This document shows positions 1 through 6,583 of a stretch of DNA of 9,898 nt, one piece after another. Each line of letters begins with the position of its first letter. The first letter of the stretch is position 1. Origin of the DNA: Alphaproteobacteria bacterium (GTDB lineage: Bacteria; Pseudomonadota; Alphaproteobacteria; JAEULC01); contig JADZDN010000437.1 in NCBI GenBank assembly GCA_020851015.1, positions 1-9,898 of the forward strand, read 5' to 3'. Below the pieces are notes generated by a model. That model did not search any database, was not told the DNA's origin, and worked only from the letters and a program-made list of their open reading frames with translations. The translations under genes were made by a program, and so were the position numbers.

Positions 1-1205
1 CCGGCATCTACTCCTGGCTGCCGCTGGGCTTCCGCGTGCTGAAGCGCATCGAGCAGATCGTGCGCGAGGAGGAGGACGCGGCGGGCTGCCAGGAAGTGCT
101 GATGCCCACCATCCAGCCGGCCGAGCTGTGGCGGGCGAGCGGGCGCTACGACGACTACGGCGCGGAAATGCTGCGCATCAAGGACCGGCACGACCGCGAC
201 ATGCTCTACGGGCCGACCAACGAGGAGCAGATCACCGAGATCTTCAAGGCCTATATCCGCAGCTACAAGCACCTGCCGAAGCTGCTCTACCACATCCAGT
301 GGAAGTTCCGGGACGAGGTGCGGCCGCGCTTCGGCGTGATGCGCGGGCGCGAGTTCCTGATGAAGGACGCCTACTCGTTCGACCTCGACTATGCCGGCGC
401 CGAGCGGTCCTACCGCAAGTTCTTCGTCGCCTACCTGCGCACCTTCGCGCGGATGGGCTTGAAGGCGATCCCGATGCAGGCCGACAGCGGCCCGATCGGC
501 GGCGACATGAGCCACGAGTTTCAGATCCTCGCCGAGACCGGCGAGAGCAAGGTCTTTTGCGACAAGGCGTTCCTCAACTTCGATCCGCTGCAGACCGACA
601 TCGACTACGACGGCGACCTGAAGCCGCTGGTCGACCGTTGGACCGGACTTTACGCGGCCGCCGACGAGAAGCACGACCCGGCGAAATGCCCGGTGAAGGG
701 CGACCAGCTCCTGGAGGCGCGCGGCATCGAGGTCGGACACATCTTCTATTTCGGCACGAAATACTCGGCGCCGCTGGGCGCCAACGTCGACGGCCCCGAT
801 GGCAAGTCGACGACCGTGCACATGGGTTCCTACGGCATCGGCGTGTCGCGCCTCACGGGCGCGATCATCGAGGCGAGCCACGACGATGCCGGGATCATCT
901 GGCCGGAGTCGGTGGCGCCGTTCCGCGTCGGGCTGATCAACCTGAAGACCGGCGACGCCAAGACCGACGCGCTTTGCGCCGATGTCTACGCCAGGCTGCG
1001 GCAAAAGAAGGTCGAGGTCCTCTACGACGACCGCGACGAGCGGGCCGGCGCGAAGTTCGCGGATATGGACCTGATCGGCCTGCCGTGGCAGGTGATCGTG
1101 GGGCCGCGCGGCGCGGCGGCCGAAAAGGTCGAGGTCAAGAACCGCCGGACCGGCGAGCGCGCCGAGATGTCCGTCGACCAGGCGCTGACGAAGGTCGCCG
1201 GGTAA
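1..1205 (+). CDS. proS: Prolyl-tRNA synthetase, short alphaproteobacterial type (5' end outside window)
   Basis: Charges tRNA-Pro with proline in the cytoplasm (class IIa aminoacyl-tRNA synthetase). The reading frame is open from the first complete codon at position 3 (GIYSWLPLG..., a typical ProRS stretch), so the true start lies upstream; by comparison with family members roughly 35-40 N-terminal residues are missing. Visible landmarks are the GPTNEEQIT stretch (about nt 213-239), the motif 2 region [19 protein letters not shown] (about nt 324-380), [13 protein letters not shown], and motif 3 [12 protein letters not shown] (about nt 819-854). A C-terminal anticodon-binding domain ([11 protein letters not shown] onward) ends at TAA 1203-1205. 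Only about 90 residues separate SHEF from motif 3, so the large editing insertion (INS, about 180 residues) of E. coli-type ProRS is absent, as is usual in alphaproteobacteria. The LolC/E gene starts 10 nt after the stop, suggesting one transcript. Identification is secure. Confidence 0.97.
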   Translation, partial: GIYSWLPLGFRVLKRIEQIVREEEDAAGCQEVLMPTIQPAELWRASGRYDDYGAEMLRIKDRHDRDMLYGPTNEEQITEIFKAYIRSYKHLPKLLYHIQWKFRDEVRPRFGVMRGREFLMKDAYSFDLDYAGAERSYRKFFVAYLRTFARMGLKAIPMQADSGPIGGDMSHEFQILAETGESKVFCDKAFLNFDPLQTDIDYDGDLKPLVDRWTGLYAAADEKHDPAKCPVKGDQLLEARGIEVGHIFYFGTKYSAPLGANVDGPDGKSTTVHMGSYGIGVSRLTGAIIEASHDDAGIIWPESVAPFRVGLINLKTGDAKTDALCADVYARLRQKKVEVLYDDRDERAGAKFADMDLIGLPWQVIVGPRGAAAEKVEVKNRRTGERAEMSVDQALTKVAG

Positions 1206-1215
1206 GCTCGCCGCC

Positions 1216-2463
1216 ATGTTCTCGGCCTTCGAGCGGATGGTCGCGATGCGCTACCTGCGCGCGCGCCGTCAGGAAGGCTTCATCTCGGTCATCGCCTGGT
1301 TCTCGCTGCTGGGCATCGCGCTGGGCGTCGCGACGCTCATCATCGTGATGTCGGTGATGAACGGGTTCCGCAAGGAGCTGGTTACCCGCATCGTCGGCAT
1401 CAACGGGCATGTCGGGGTCTATGCGCTGATCGGCGGGCCGCTGCCGGACTACGACGCAGTGGTGGCCAAGCTGGCGCATGTGCCTGGCATCATCACCGCC
1501 GCTCCGATGATCGAAGGCAATGCGCTGCTCAGCGCCAACGGCCTGGCCTCGGGCGTCGCGGTTCGAGGGCTTCGGCTGGACGACCTCCGCCGGCGCCCGA
1601 TCCTGGCGGACGGCGTGAAGTCGGGATCGCTCGACGCGCTGACGGGGATGAACGCCGCGATGATCGGCCGGCGCATGGCCGAGCGCTTCAACCTGTCGGT
1701 CGGCGATACGATCACGCTGATCACGCCCAACTTCGCCGAGACCGCGATCGGCATCATGCCGCGCAGCAAGGCCGTCGAAATCGTCGCGATCTTCGACGTC
1801 GGCATGTACGAGTACGACAACAGCTTCGTGTTCATCCCGTTCGAGCTGGCCCAGGTGCTCTACCAGCTCAAGGGGGCGGCGACCGGGGTCGACATCCTGA
1901 TCGACGACCCCAACCGCGTCGACGAGGCGCGCGGCCGCATCGCCGGCGCGCTCGAGGCGAAATACCGGCTCGGCGACTGGCAGCGCGCGAACGCGACCTT
2001 CTTCAACGCCATCCAGGTCGAACGCAACGTGATGTTCCTGATCCTCAGCCTGATCATCCTGGTGGCCGCGTTCAACATCATCTCCAGCCTGATCATGCTG
2101 GTGAAGGACAAGGGCCGGGGCATCGCCATCATGCGCACGATGGGGGCGACCAGGGCCGCGATCCTGCGCATCTTTCTGCTCTGCGGCGCCTCGGTCGGCA
2201 TCGTCGGCACCGGCAGCGGCCTCGCGCTTGGACTTGCCTTTTGCGCCAACATCGAGACGATCCGGCAGTTCCTGCAGGGGCTGACGGGGCGCAATCTGTT
2301 CTCGCCCGAGCTCTATTTCCTCAGCCGCCTGCCCGCGATCGTCGATCTGCGCGAGGTGGCACTGGTCGTCGCGATGGCGCTGCTGCTGTCGTTTCTGGCG
2401 ACGATATACCCTGCCTGGCGCGCCGCGCGGCTCGACCCGGTCGAAGCGCTGCGCTACGAGTAA
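1216..2463 (+). CDS. lolC: Lipoprotein-releasing ABC transporter permease (LolC/LolE family)
   Basis: Inner-membrane permease of the Lol system, which with the ATPase LolD extracts mature lipoproteins and hands them to the carrier LolA. The 415 residues match the usual family length. Hydrophobic segments lie at about 23-46, 272-296, 317-343 and 378-400, the four-helix MacB/FtsX-type plan, with a large periplasmic domain between the first two. Family signatures are the N-terminal RYLRARRQEGFISVIAWFSLLGIALGVA, MSVMNGFRKEL (45-55), the cytoplasmic coupling region KDKGRGIAIMRTMGAT (297-312), and the C-terminal YPAWRAARLDPVEALRYE. ATG 1216 is chosen because it sits 10 nt after the proS stop and starts the expected N-terminus; no good Shine-Dalgarno is visible, so coupling to proS translation is likely. 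LolC and LolE cannot be told apart here, and a single homodimeric LolF-like permease is also possible. Its ATPase gene is not adjacent but lies beyond an antisense Sel1 gene. Confidence 0.94.
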   Translation: MFSAFERMVAMRYLRARRQEGFISVIAWFSLLGIALGVATLIIVMSVMNGFRKELVTRIVGINGHVGVYALIGGPLPDYDAVVAKLAHVPGIITAAPMIEGNALLSANGLASGVAVRGLRLDDLRRRPILADGVKSGSLDALTGMNAAMIGRRMAERFNLSVGDTITLITPNFAETAIGIMPRSKAVEIVAIFDVGMYEYDNSFVFIPFELAQVLYQLKGAATGVDILIDDPNRVDEARGRIAGALEAKYRLGDWQRANATFFNAIQVERNVMFLILSLIILVAAFNIISSLIMLVKDKGRGIAIMRTMGATRAAILRIFLLCGASVGIVGTGSGLALGLAFCANIETIRQFLQGLTGRNLFSPELYFLSRLPAIVDLREVALVVAMALLLSFLATIYPAWRAARLDPVEALRYE

Positions 2464-2470
2464 AGCTCAT

Positions 2471-2537
2471 CCTTCGACAGGCTCGGGATGGGGAAGGAAG
2501 ACAGCAAAACCTTACCTCACCCTGAGCTTGTCGAAGG
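2471..2537. repeat. Imperfect inverted repeat, REP-like, in a convergent gap
   Basis: The arms are 2471-2491 (begins CCTTCGACAGGCTCGGGATG) and 2517-2537 (ends GAGCTTGTCGAAGG). The right arm's reverse complement matches the left arm at 17 of 21 positions, and several differences would be G-U pairs in RNA. The loop is about 25 nt. The core CCTTCGACA-RGCTC is recognisable as a repeat scattered between genes in many alphaproteobacteria. It fills most of the 97-nt gap between two convergent genes, so it could act as a two-way transcription stop or as mRNA 3'-end protection. No T tract follows on either strand, so a classical intrinsic terminator is not supported. Confidence 0.75.
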
Positions 2538-2561
2538 GAGAGGTACGCGAAGCCCTCGCGC

Positions 2562-3266
2562 TCAGGTCCCGGCCTTCTTGGGCTTCACCGGCCGCCAAGC
2601 GACGGCGCGCTTCTCGGCTTCCTGGATTTCGGCCGCGGTCATCTGCTGGGCCACAACCGGCCGCTGGCGCGTCGCCAGCAGGTGTCCCTGCTTCATCGCC
2701 AGGGTCAGCCACTTGAACGACTCGACCAGGTCGCGCTTGACGCCGTCGCCGTTCGCATAGAGGACGGCGAGATTGAACTGCGACTCGGCGAAACCCTGGT
2801 CGGCCGCGAGGCGGAACCATTCGCTGGCGTCGAGGGGATCGGGCGGCCTGCCGATACCCTGGGCCGAGCGCAGGCCCAGATTGTTGTAGGCAGGCAGGTG
2901 GCCGAGCGATGCCGCCTGCATGAACAGCTCGGTCGCCTTGGCCTGGTCGGCGGCGACGATCTTGCCTTCCGAAAGGACGCGCGCGAGCTCGTTCATCGCG
3001 TCCGGCACGCCGCCCTGGGCCGATTGCTGCAGCCATACGACCCCTTGCGCCTTGTGCTGGGGCTGCGCATAGCGGACGATGAGGTCGCCGAGATAGTACT
3101 GCGCGACCGCGTCGCCATTGACCGCGAGTGGCTCGAACTTGGCGCGCGCGGTGGAGAAATCGCCGCGCTGAAAGGCGGCGATGCCATCGTCCAGCGCGCC
3201 GGACGAGGCCGGCGCTGCCGCAAACGTCGCTGCCACGAAAATCGCCGCGCGCAGGTAACCCAACAT
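2562..3266 (-). CDS. Secreted Sel1-repeat (TPR-like) protein
   Basis: A 234-residue protein with an N-terminal signal peptide ([24 protein letters not shown]; cleavage probably near residues 20-24), so periplasmic. The mature part is built of Sel1-like helical repeats: about 26-60 (degenerate, ending [12 protein letters not shown]), 68-100 ([26 protein letters not shown]), 105-140 ([22 protein letters not shown]) and 145-195 ([31 protein letters not shown]). The tail [16 protein letters not shown] is a common ending of this family. Such repeats serve as protein-protein scaffolds; no enzymatic residues are apparent and the partner is unknown. ATG 3266 is preferred because it begins the signal peptide; the frame stays open far upstream but there overlaps lolD antisense. 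No strong Shine-Dalgarno is visible. The gene is convergent with the LolC/E gene and divergent from lolD, and it separates the two subunits of the Lol exporter. Confidence 0.88.
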   Translation of the reverse strand: MLGYLRAAIFVAATFAAAPASSGALDDGIAAFQRGDFSTARAKFEPLAVNGDAVAQYYLGDLIVRYAQPQHKAQGVVWLQQSAQGGVPDAMNELARVLSEGKIVAADQAKATELFMQAASLGHLPAYNNLGLRSAQGIGRPPDPLDASEWFRLAADQGFAESQFNLAVLYANGDGVKRDLVESFKWLTLAMKQGHLLATRQRPVVAQQMTAAEIQEAEKRAVAWRPVKPKKAGT

Positions 3267-3349
3267 AGGGGCCACTATGAAGCGTCGGCCTGCATTCTTG
3301 AAGATGGGGAATTCTCGGAGTCCGGCTGGCGGGGCGGTCAGGGACGGAC

Positions 3350-3355
3350 TATAAA
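3350..3355 (+). promoter_or_regulatory. Possible -10 box (TATAAA) for lolD
   Basis: TATAAA lies 7 nt before the lolD ATG (3363). Used as a -10 box it would place the transcription start at or within a base or two of the start codon. No Shine-Dalgarno is visible before that ATG, which agrees with a leaderless message. The hexamer 17 nt upstream (TGGCGG, 3327-3332) is a poor -35, so this is a weak call. Confidence 0.3.
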
Positions 3356-3362
3356 CCGCCGC

Positions 3363-4100
3363 ATGACTCCCATCGCCCGGCCGCGCGACGCCCAGGCGCC
3401 CGCCGACGCACCCGCCGGGGATCGCGATCCGGCGCTGGCCCTGACGGGCATCGTAAGGCGCTTCCGCCAGGGCGGAGCCAAGCTGGAAGTGCTGACGGGA
3501 GCCACGCTGGCGGTAAGGCCGGGCGAGGCGGTGGCCCTGGTCGGGCCGTCCGGCGCAGGCAAGTCCACGCTGCTGCAGATCGCGGGATTGCTCGAGCGGC
3601 CGGACGATGGCGAGGTGAGCGTCGCCGGCCAGGCTTGCGGACGGCTGGGCGACGCGCAGCGCACCGCGATCCGGCGCCGGCGGATCGGCTTCGTCTACCA
3701 GTATCATCACTTGATGCCGGAGTTTTCCGCGTTGGAGAACGTCGTGATCCCGCAGATGATCGCGGGGCGCGGCCGGCGCGAAGCGGCGGAGCGGGCCAAG
3801 CGGCTGCTGGCCCATGTCGGCTTGGCGGAGCGCCTGACCCACCGGCCCGGCCGGCTGTCGGGCGGCGAGCAGCAGCGCGTGGCGATCGCCCGCGCGCTGG
3901 CCAACCGGCCGCTGCTGCTGATCGCCGACGAACCGACCGGCAATCTGGATCCCAACACCGCGGGTCAGGTCTTCGCGCTTCTGATCGATCTGGTGCGCCG
4001 CGGCGGACTCGCGGCGCTGATCGCGACGCACAACCACGAGCTTGCTCAGCGAATGGACCGCGTGCTGGCGCTGCGCGGGGGAACCGTCGCGCAGGTCTAA
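3363..4100 (+). CDS. lolD: Lipoprotein-releasing ABC transporter ATP-binding protein LolD
   Basis: Cytoplasmic ATPase that drives lipoprotein extraction by the LolC/E permease. The 245 residues hold all ABC motifs: Walker [10 protein letters not shown] (61-69), Q-loop Q113, signature LSGGEQQR (165-172), Walker B LLLIADE (184-190) and H-loop ATHN with H223. The stretch [20 protein letters not shown] (108-127) closely resembles E. coli LolD (GFIYQFHHLLPDFTALENV), which separates it from MacB or FtsE ATPases. The first 25 or so residues (rich in Ala, Pro, Asp) are an extension relative to E. coli LolD. ATG 3363 is the only sensible start before LTGIVRRF; the frame is open further upstream but there runs antisense to the Sel1 gene. 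In related genomes lolD usually follows the permease directly; here it stands 899 nt away with a 96-nt divergent upstream region, so it probably has its own promoter. Confidence 0.95.
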   Translation: MTPIARPRDAQAPADAPAGDRDPALALTGIVRRFRQGGAKLEVLTGATLAVRPGEAVALVGPSGAGKSTLLQIAGLLERPDDGEVSVAGQACGRLGDAQRTAIRRRRIGFVYQYHHLMPEFSALENVVIPQMIAGRGRREAAERAKRLLAHVGLAERLTHRPGRLSGGEQQRVAIARALANRPLLLIADEPTGNLDPNTAGQVFALLIDLVRRGGLAALIATHNHELAQRMDRVLALRGGTVAQV

Positions 4101-4112
4101 GCCGGGACCCAG

Positions 4113-4148
4113 GGAACGGAGGGTGCGGCGACACGTTCTCCTTGTTCC
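4113..4148 (+). terminator. Weak hairpin downstream of lolD
   Basis: GGAACGGAG (4113-4121) can pair with CTCC-TT-GTTCC (4138-4148), giving nine pairs with a two-base bulge and a 16-nt loop, 12 nt after the lolD stop. No run of T follows. It may attenuate transcription into the next gene or be chance pairing. Confidence 0.2.
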
Positions 4149-4172
4149 TCGGCATTTGGACAGGCGGCCAGC

Positions 4173-4550
4173 ATGCAATGGGATCCCATCGCCGTGGCGC
4201 GCGCCAGCTACCAGGCGTATGTCGACAAGGACCGTGCCGCCCTGGAGCGGCTGGTGGCGGATGACTTCCACTTCACCAGCCCGCTCGACAACCGGCTCGA
4301 CCGCGCCGCGTACTTCAGTCGGTGCTGGCCAAACAGCCGGTTTCTGGCGGATTTCGACTTCCTGCATTGCGCGCAGCAGGGCGACCGCGTCTTCGTCGCC
4401 TATGAAGCCCGCACCAACGAAGGCAAGCGGTTCCGCAACACCGAGATGCTGACGGTGCGCCAGGGCAAGCTGGTCGAGGTCGAGGTGTTTTTTGGCTGGA
4501 ACATGCCGCACCCCGCGCCGAACGGCGGGTTCGTGGACGAGGCCGGATAG
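4173..4550 (+). CDS. SnoaL/NTF2-like small protein
   Basis: A 125-residue soluble protein with the size and pattern of the NTF2-like (SnoaL) cone fold: N-terminal helices (VARASYQAYVDKDRAALERLVADDF, about 8-32), then FTSPLDNRLDRAAYF (34-48), CWPNSRF, and strands DRVFVAYEARTNEGKRFRNTEMLTVRQGKLVEVEVFFGW (71-109). The RFRNTEMLTV and VEVFFGW blocks are typical of nuclear transport factor 2 family proteins in proteobacteria, which are generally of unknown function; the fold is used by some isomerases, cyclases and hydrolases but no activity can be assigned. There is no signal peptide. ATG 4173 gives the normal N-terminus; no clear Shine-Dalgarno is seen. It starts 72 nt after lolD on the same strand, so it may be co-transcribed, and it ends 11 nt from the stop of the convergent EamA gene. 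Confidence 0.85.
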   Translation: MQWDPIAVARASYQAYVDKDRAALERLVADDFHFTSPLDNRLDRAAYFSRCWPNSRFLADFDFLHCAQQGDRVFVAYEARTNEGKRFRNTEMLTVRQGKLVEVEVFFGWNMPHPAPNGGFVDEAG

Positions 4551-4561
4551 ATTTCGAGCGG

Positions 4562-5479
4562 TCAGGGCGCCGGCCGATTGAGGATCATCGCGATGCCGAG
4601 GACGACCAGCGCGACCCCGGCGATTTCGGTTGCGCGCGGCTTCTCGCGAAACCATAGCGCCGAGATCAGGAAGGTGAAGATCAGCTCGACCAGGCCGACC
4701 GTGCGGACATAGGCGACGGTCTGCAGGGTCATGGCGGTGAACCACCCGGCCGATCCAAGCACGCTGGTAAGCCCCGCCATCAGCGAGGGCCGCCACGCGG
4801 CGGCAATGTTGCCGAGTTGCTCGCGCTCCCGCCAGGCCAGGAAGCTGCCCAGAACGGCGGTCTGGATCGTCGTGGCGAAGGCCAGCGTCACCGCCGCCGC
4901 CACGATCGGATTGGGGTGGTGGAGCGACAGCGAGGCGGCGCGGAACCCGACGGCCGACACCGCGAACAAACCGCCGGAGGCCATGCCCAGCAGCGCAGGC
5001 CGCTCGAGCCAGCCGGTCAGCAGGGCGCGCACCGGATTGCCGCTGGCCACCAGCGAGACCAGCATCACGCCGAGCGTGCTGACGACGATCGACGCGGTGC
5101 CCCAGGGCGTCAGACGGTCGCCCAGGAAGACCAGGCCGAAGATCGCGGCCTGCACCACCTCGGTCTTCGTGTAGGCGATGCCGACCGGGAAATTCCGGAA
5201 GTTGAGCACGTAGAGCATCAGCCCGGTGGCGAGGATTTGCGCCATGCCGCCGGCGGCGACACACAGGAAGAAGGGCGCGCTGAAGTCCGGCGCCGGCAGG
5301 CCCAGACCGTAGAGGAGCGCCAGGGCGTAGACGATCGCCACCGGCATGCCGAACACGAAGCGCGTGAACGTCGACGCGCCGGTCGACATGCGGCCCTTCA
5401 GGAATTTCTGCAGCGCGGTCCGGATACACTGGAACAGCGCGGCCGCCACCGTGATCGGGATCCAGAGCCAGTCGACCAT
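4562..5479 (-). CDS. EamA-family (DMT superfamily) membrane transporter
   Basis: A 305-residue inner-membrane protein with about ten hydrophobic segments in two EamA repeats (about 3-143 and 160-300), the drug/metabolite transporter plan. Typical features are the repeat ends GIAYTKTEVVQAAIFGLVFLGDRLTPWGTASIVVSTLGVML (100-140) and VGLVELIFTFLISALWFREKPRATEIAGVALVVLGIAMIL (261-300), where a conserved acidic residue precedes the last helix pair. Family members export or import metabolites, amino acids or drugs; the substrate cannot be read from sequence. ATG 5479 is chosen because the first membrane helix follows at once (MVDWLWIPITVAAALF). The frame can be extended to 5602, but that would overlap the M48 gene and add a non-membrane leader. 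It lies 37 nt downstream of the M48 peptidase on the same strand, so it is probably the last gene of a DUF898–M48–EamA operon, although a functional link is not evident. Confidence 0.9.
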   Translation of the reverse strand: MVDWLWIPITVAAALFQCIRTALQKFLKGRMSTGASTFTRFVFGMPVAIVYALALLYGLGLPAPDFSAPFFLCVAAGGMAQILATGLMLYVLNFRNFPVGIAYTKTEVVQAAIFGLVFLGDRLTPWGTASIVVSTLGVMLVSLVASGNPVRALLTGWLERPALLGMASGGLFAVSAVGFRAASLSLHHPNPIVAAAVTLAFATTIQTAVLGSFLAWREREQLGNIAAAWRPSLMAGLTSVLGSAGWFTAMTLQTVAYVRTVGLVELIFTFLISALWFREKPRATEIAGVALVVLGIAMILNRPAP

Positions 5480-5516
5480 GGGACGTGCTGCCGGCGCGCG
5501 CGCTTCGTTGACGAGG

Positions 5517-6581
5517 TCAGCCTTGCTTGCACAGGTCGCGCAAGCTGGTCCAGTCCTCATTCGACATGGCAGGGTTGCCACTACCTGCGCTGCGCTCGGC
5601 AAGCGCGCGCCGTTCTGCCGTCGGCGGGTGCGAGGTGAGGTAGCGCATGACGGCCGAGTTTGGTCCTTCCTTCGCCTCGAGCCGGGTGAAGAACGTCACG
5701 ATGCCGCTGGTGCGGATGCCGGCCGCCCGCAGGATCTCGATGCCCCGCGCATCGGCCTCGGCCTCGAACTCCCGGCTGTAGGCCAGGATGCCGAGCGCGC
5801 CGACGGCATCGGTCAGCCGCGAGTCGCCCAGCAGCAGCGATGCCAGCATCGATACGCCGAAATGGCGCAGCATCAGACGCGTCGGATGACGCAGCTCGAT
5901 ATGGGCCATCTCGTGCGCTAGCACGCCGGCGATCTCGTCCGGCGACGCCGCCTTGTCGATCAGGCCCGACAGAAACACGATGTGGCCTCCAGGCACGGCG
6001 AACGCGTTGACGTTGGCGTTGCGCTTGACCTCGACGGTGACGGCCGCGTCGCTGCCGGCGGCGCGCGTGAGCCGGTCGGCCAGGCGGTCGAGCGCAGCCT
6101 GCCCGGCCCGATTGGCGCAGGTCTTTCCCAGGCGCTCGAACTCGCCCAGCGCGGTACGGCCGAGGCGCTGCTCCATGCTGCGCGGTATCGTTTCGGCGAC
6201 CAGGTCAAGGAGGGGCCCCGAGCCGAGCCACAGCACCGCAGCCACCGCGAGCGCCAGCGCGATGCCGCCGCCGATGAGGGCGACGCGTCGGCCATGCGCC
6301 TCGCGCGGGCGGTGCCGGGAAATGCGGTCGACCAGGGCGGCGGACATGCCGGCATCGGGTACCGACAGGCGGATCTCGTCATCCCTGGCATGGCCGAACT
6401 GGCCCGCCTGGCCCTTGTGGGCCGGCGCGATCACGCGCAGCGCCGCGTAAGGCCAGTCGGCGACCTGGCTTCCGTCGCTTGCCGCGAGCAGGCGCGCGCT
6501 CGACTCGCCCAGCTCGATGTGGACCGCGACGCGCGCGGCGCTGTGCCCGTCGTAGTAATGGGCGAGGGTCCAGCCCTCCAT
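5517..6581 (-). CDS. M48-family zinc metallopeptidase, membrane anchored
   Basis: A 354-residue peptidase. An N-terminal domain (about 1-75, starting AHYYDGHSAARVAVHIEL; probably the family Pfam calls DUF7092) precedes one membrane helix (about 99-120). The basic stretch RISRHRPREAHGRR just before the helix suggests the N-terminus is cytoplasmic and the catalytic domain periplasmic. The zinc site is HEMAH (223-227) with the third ligand probably E273 in FEAEAD (272-277); SHPP (317-320) is also typical of the family. The only two cysteines, C155 and C351, both lie in the predicted periplasmic part and could form a disulfide. M48 relatives such as BepA act in envelope protein quality control, but this subgroup's substrate is unknown. 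Its ATG follows the DUF898 stop by 2 nt (TGACGATG) with no Shine-Dalgarno, so translation is very likely coupled. The key residues are intact. Confidence 0.92.
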   Translation of the reverse strand: MEGWTLAHYYDGHSAARVAVHIELGESSARLLAASDGSQVADWPYAALRVIAPAHKGQAGQFGHARDDEIRLSVPDAGMSAALVDRISRHRPREAHGRRVALIGGGIALALAVAAVLWLGSGPLLDLVAETIPRSMEQRLGRTALGEFERLGKTCANRAGQAALDRLADRLTRAAGSDAAVTVEVKRNANVNAFAVPGGHIVFLSGLIDKAASPDEIAGVLAHEMAHIELRHPTRLMLRHFGVSMLASLLLGDSRLTDAVGALGILAYSREFEAEADARGIEILRAAGIRTSGIVTFFTRLEAKEGPNSAVMRYLTSHPPTAERRALAERSAGSGNPAMSNEDWTSLRDLCKQG

Positions 6582-6583
6582 CG

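Noticed and set aside
128..1348. Open frame on the plus strand overlapping proS in another frame, and similar frames over M48/DUF898 (6479-7693)
   Set aside because: Low-complexity Arg/Ala/Gly/Pro-rich shadow translations of recognised genes.
2682..3362. Upstream extension of the lolD frame
   Set aside because: It would lie antisense over the Sel1 gene and add over 200 residues with no family similarity; LolD is complete from ATG 3363.
3267..5429. Upstream continuation of the Sel1 reading frame (955 codons in total)
   Set aside because: The extra part runs antisense to lolD and the SnoaL gene and out of frame through the EamA gene. The Sel1 protein has a clear signal peptide starting at 3266.
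5480..5602. Longer EamA start giving 346 residues
   Set aside because: It would overlap the M48 gene and place a 41-residue polar leader before the first membrane helix.
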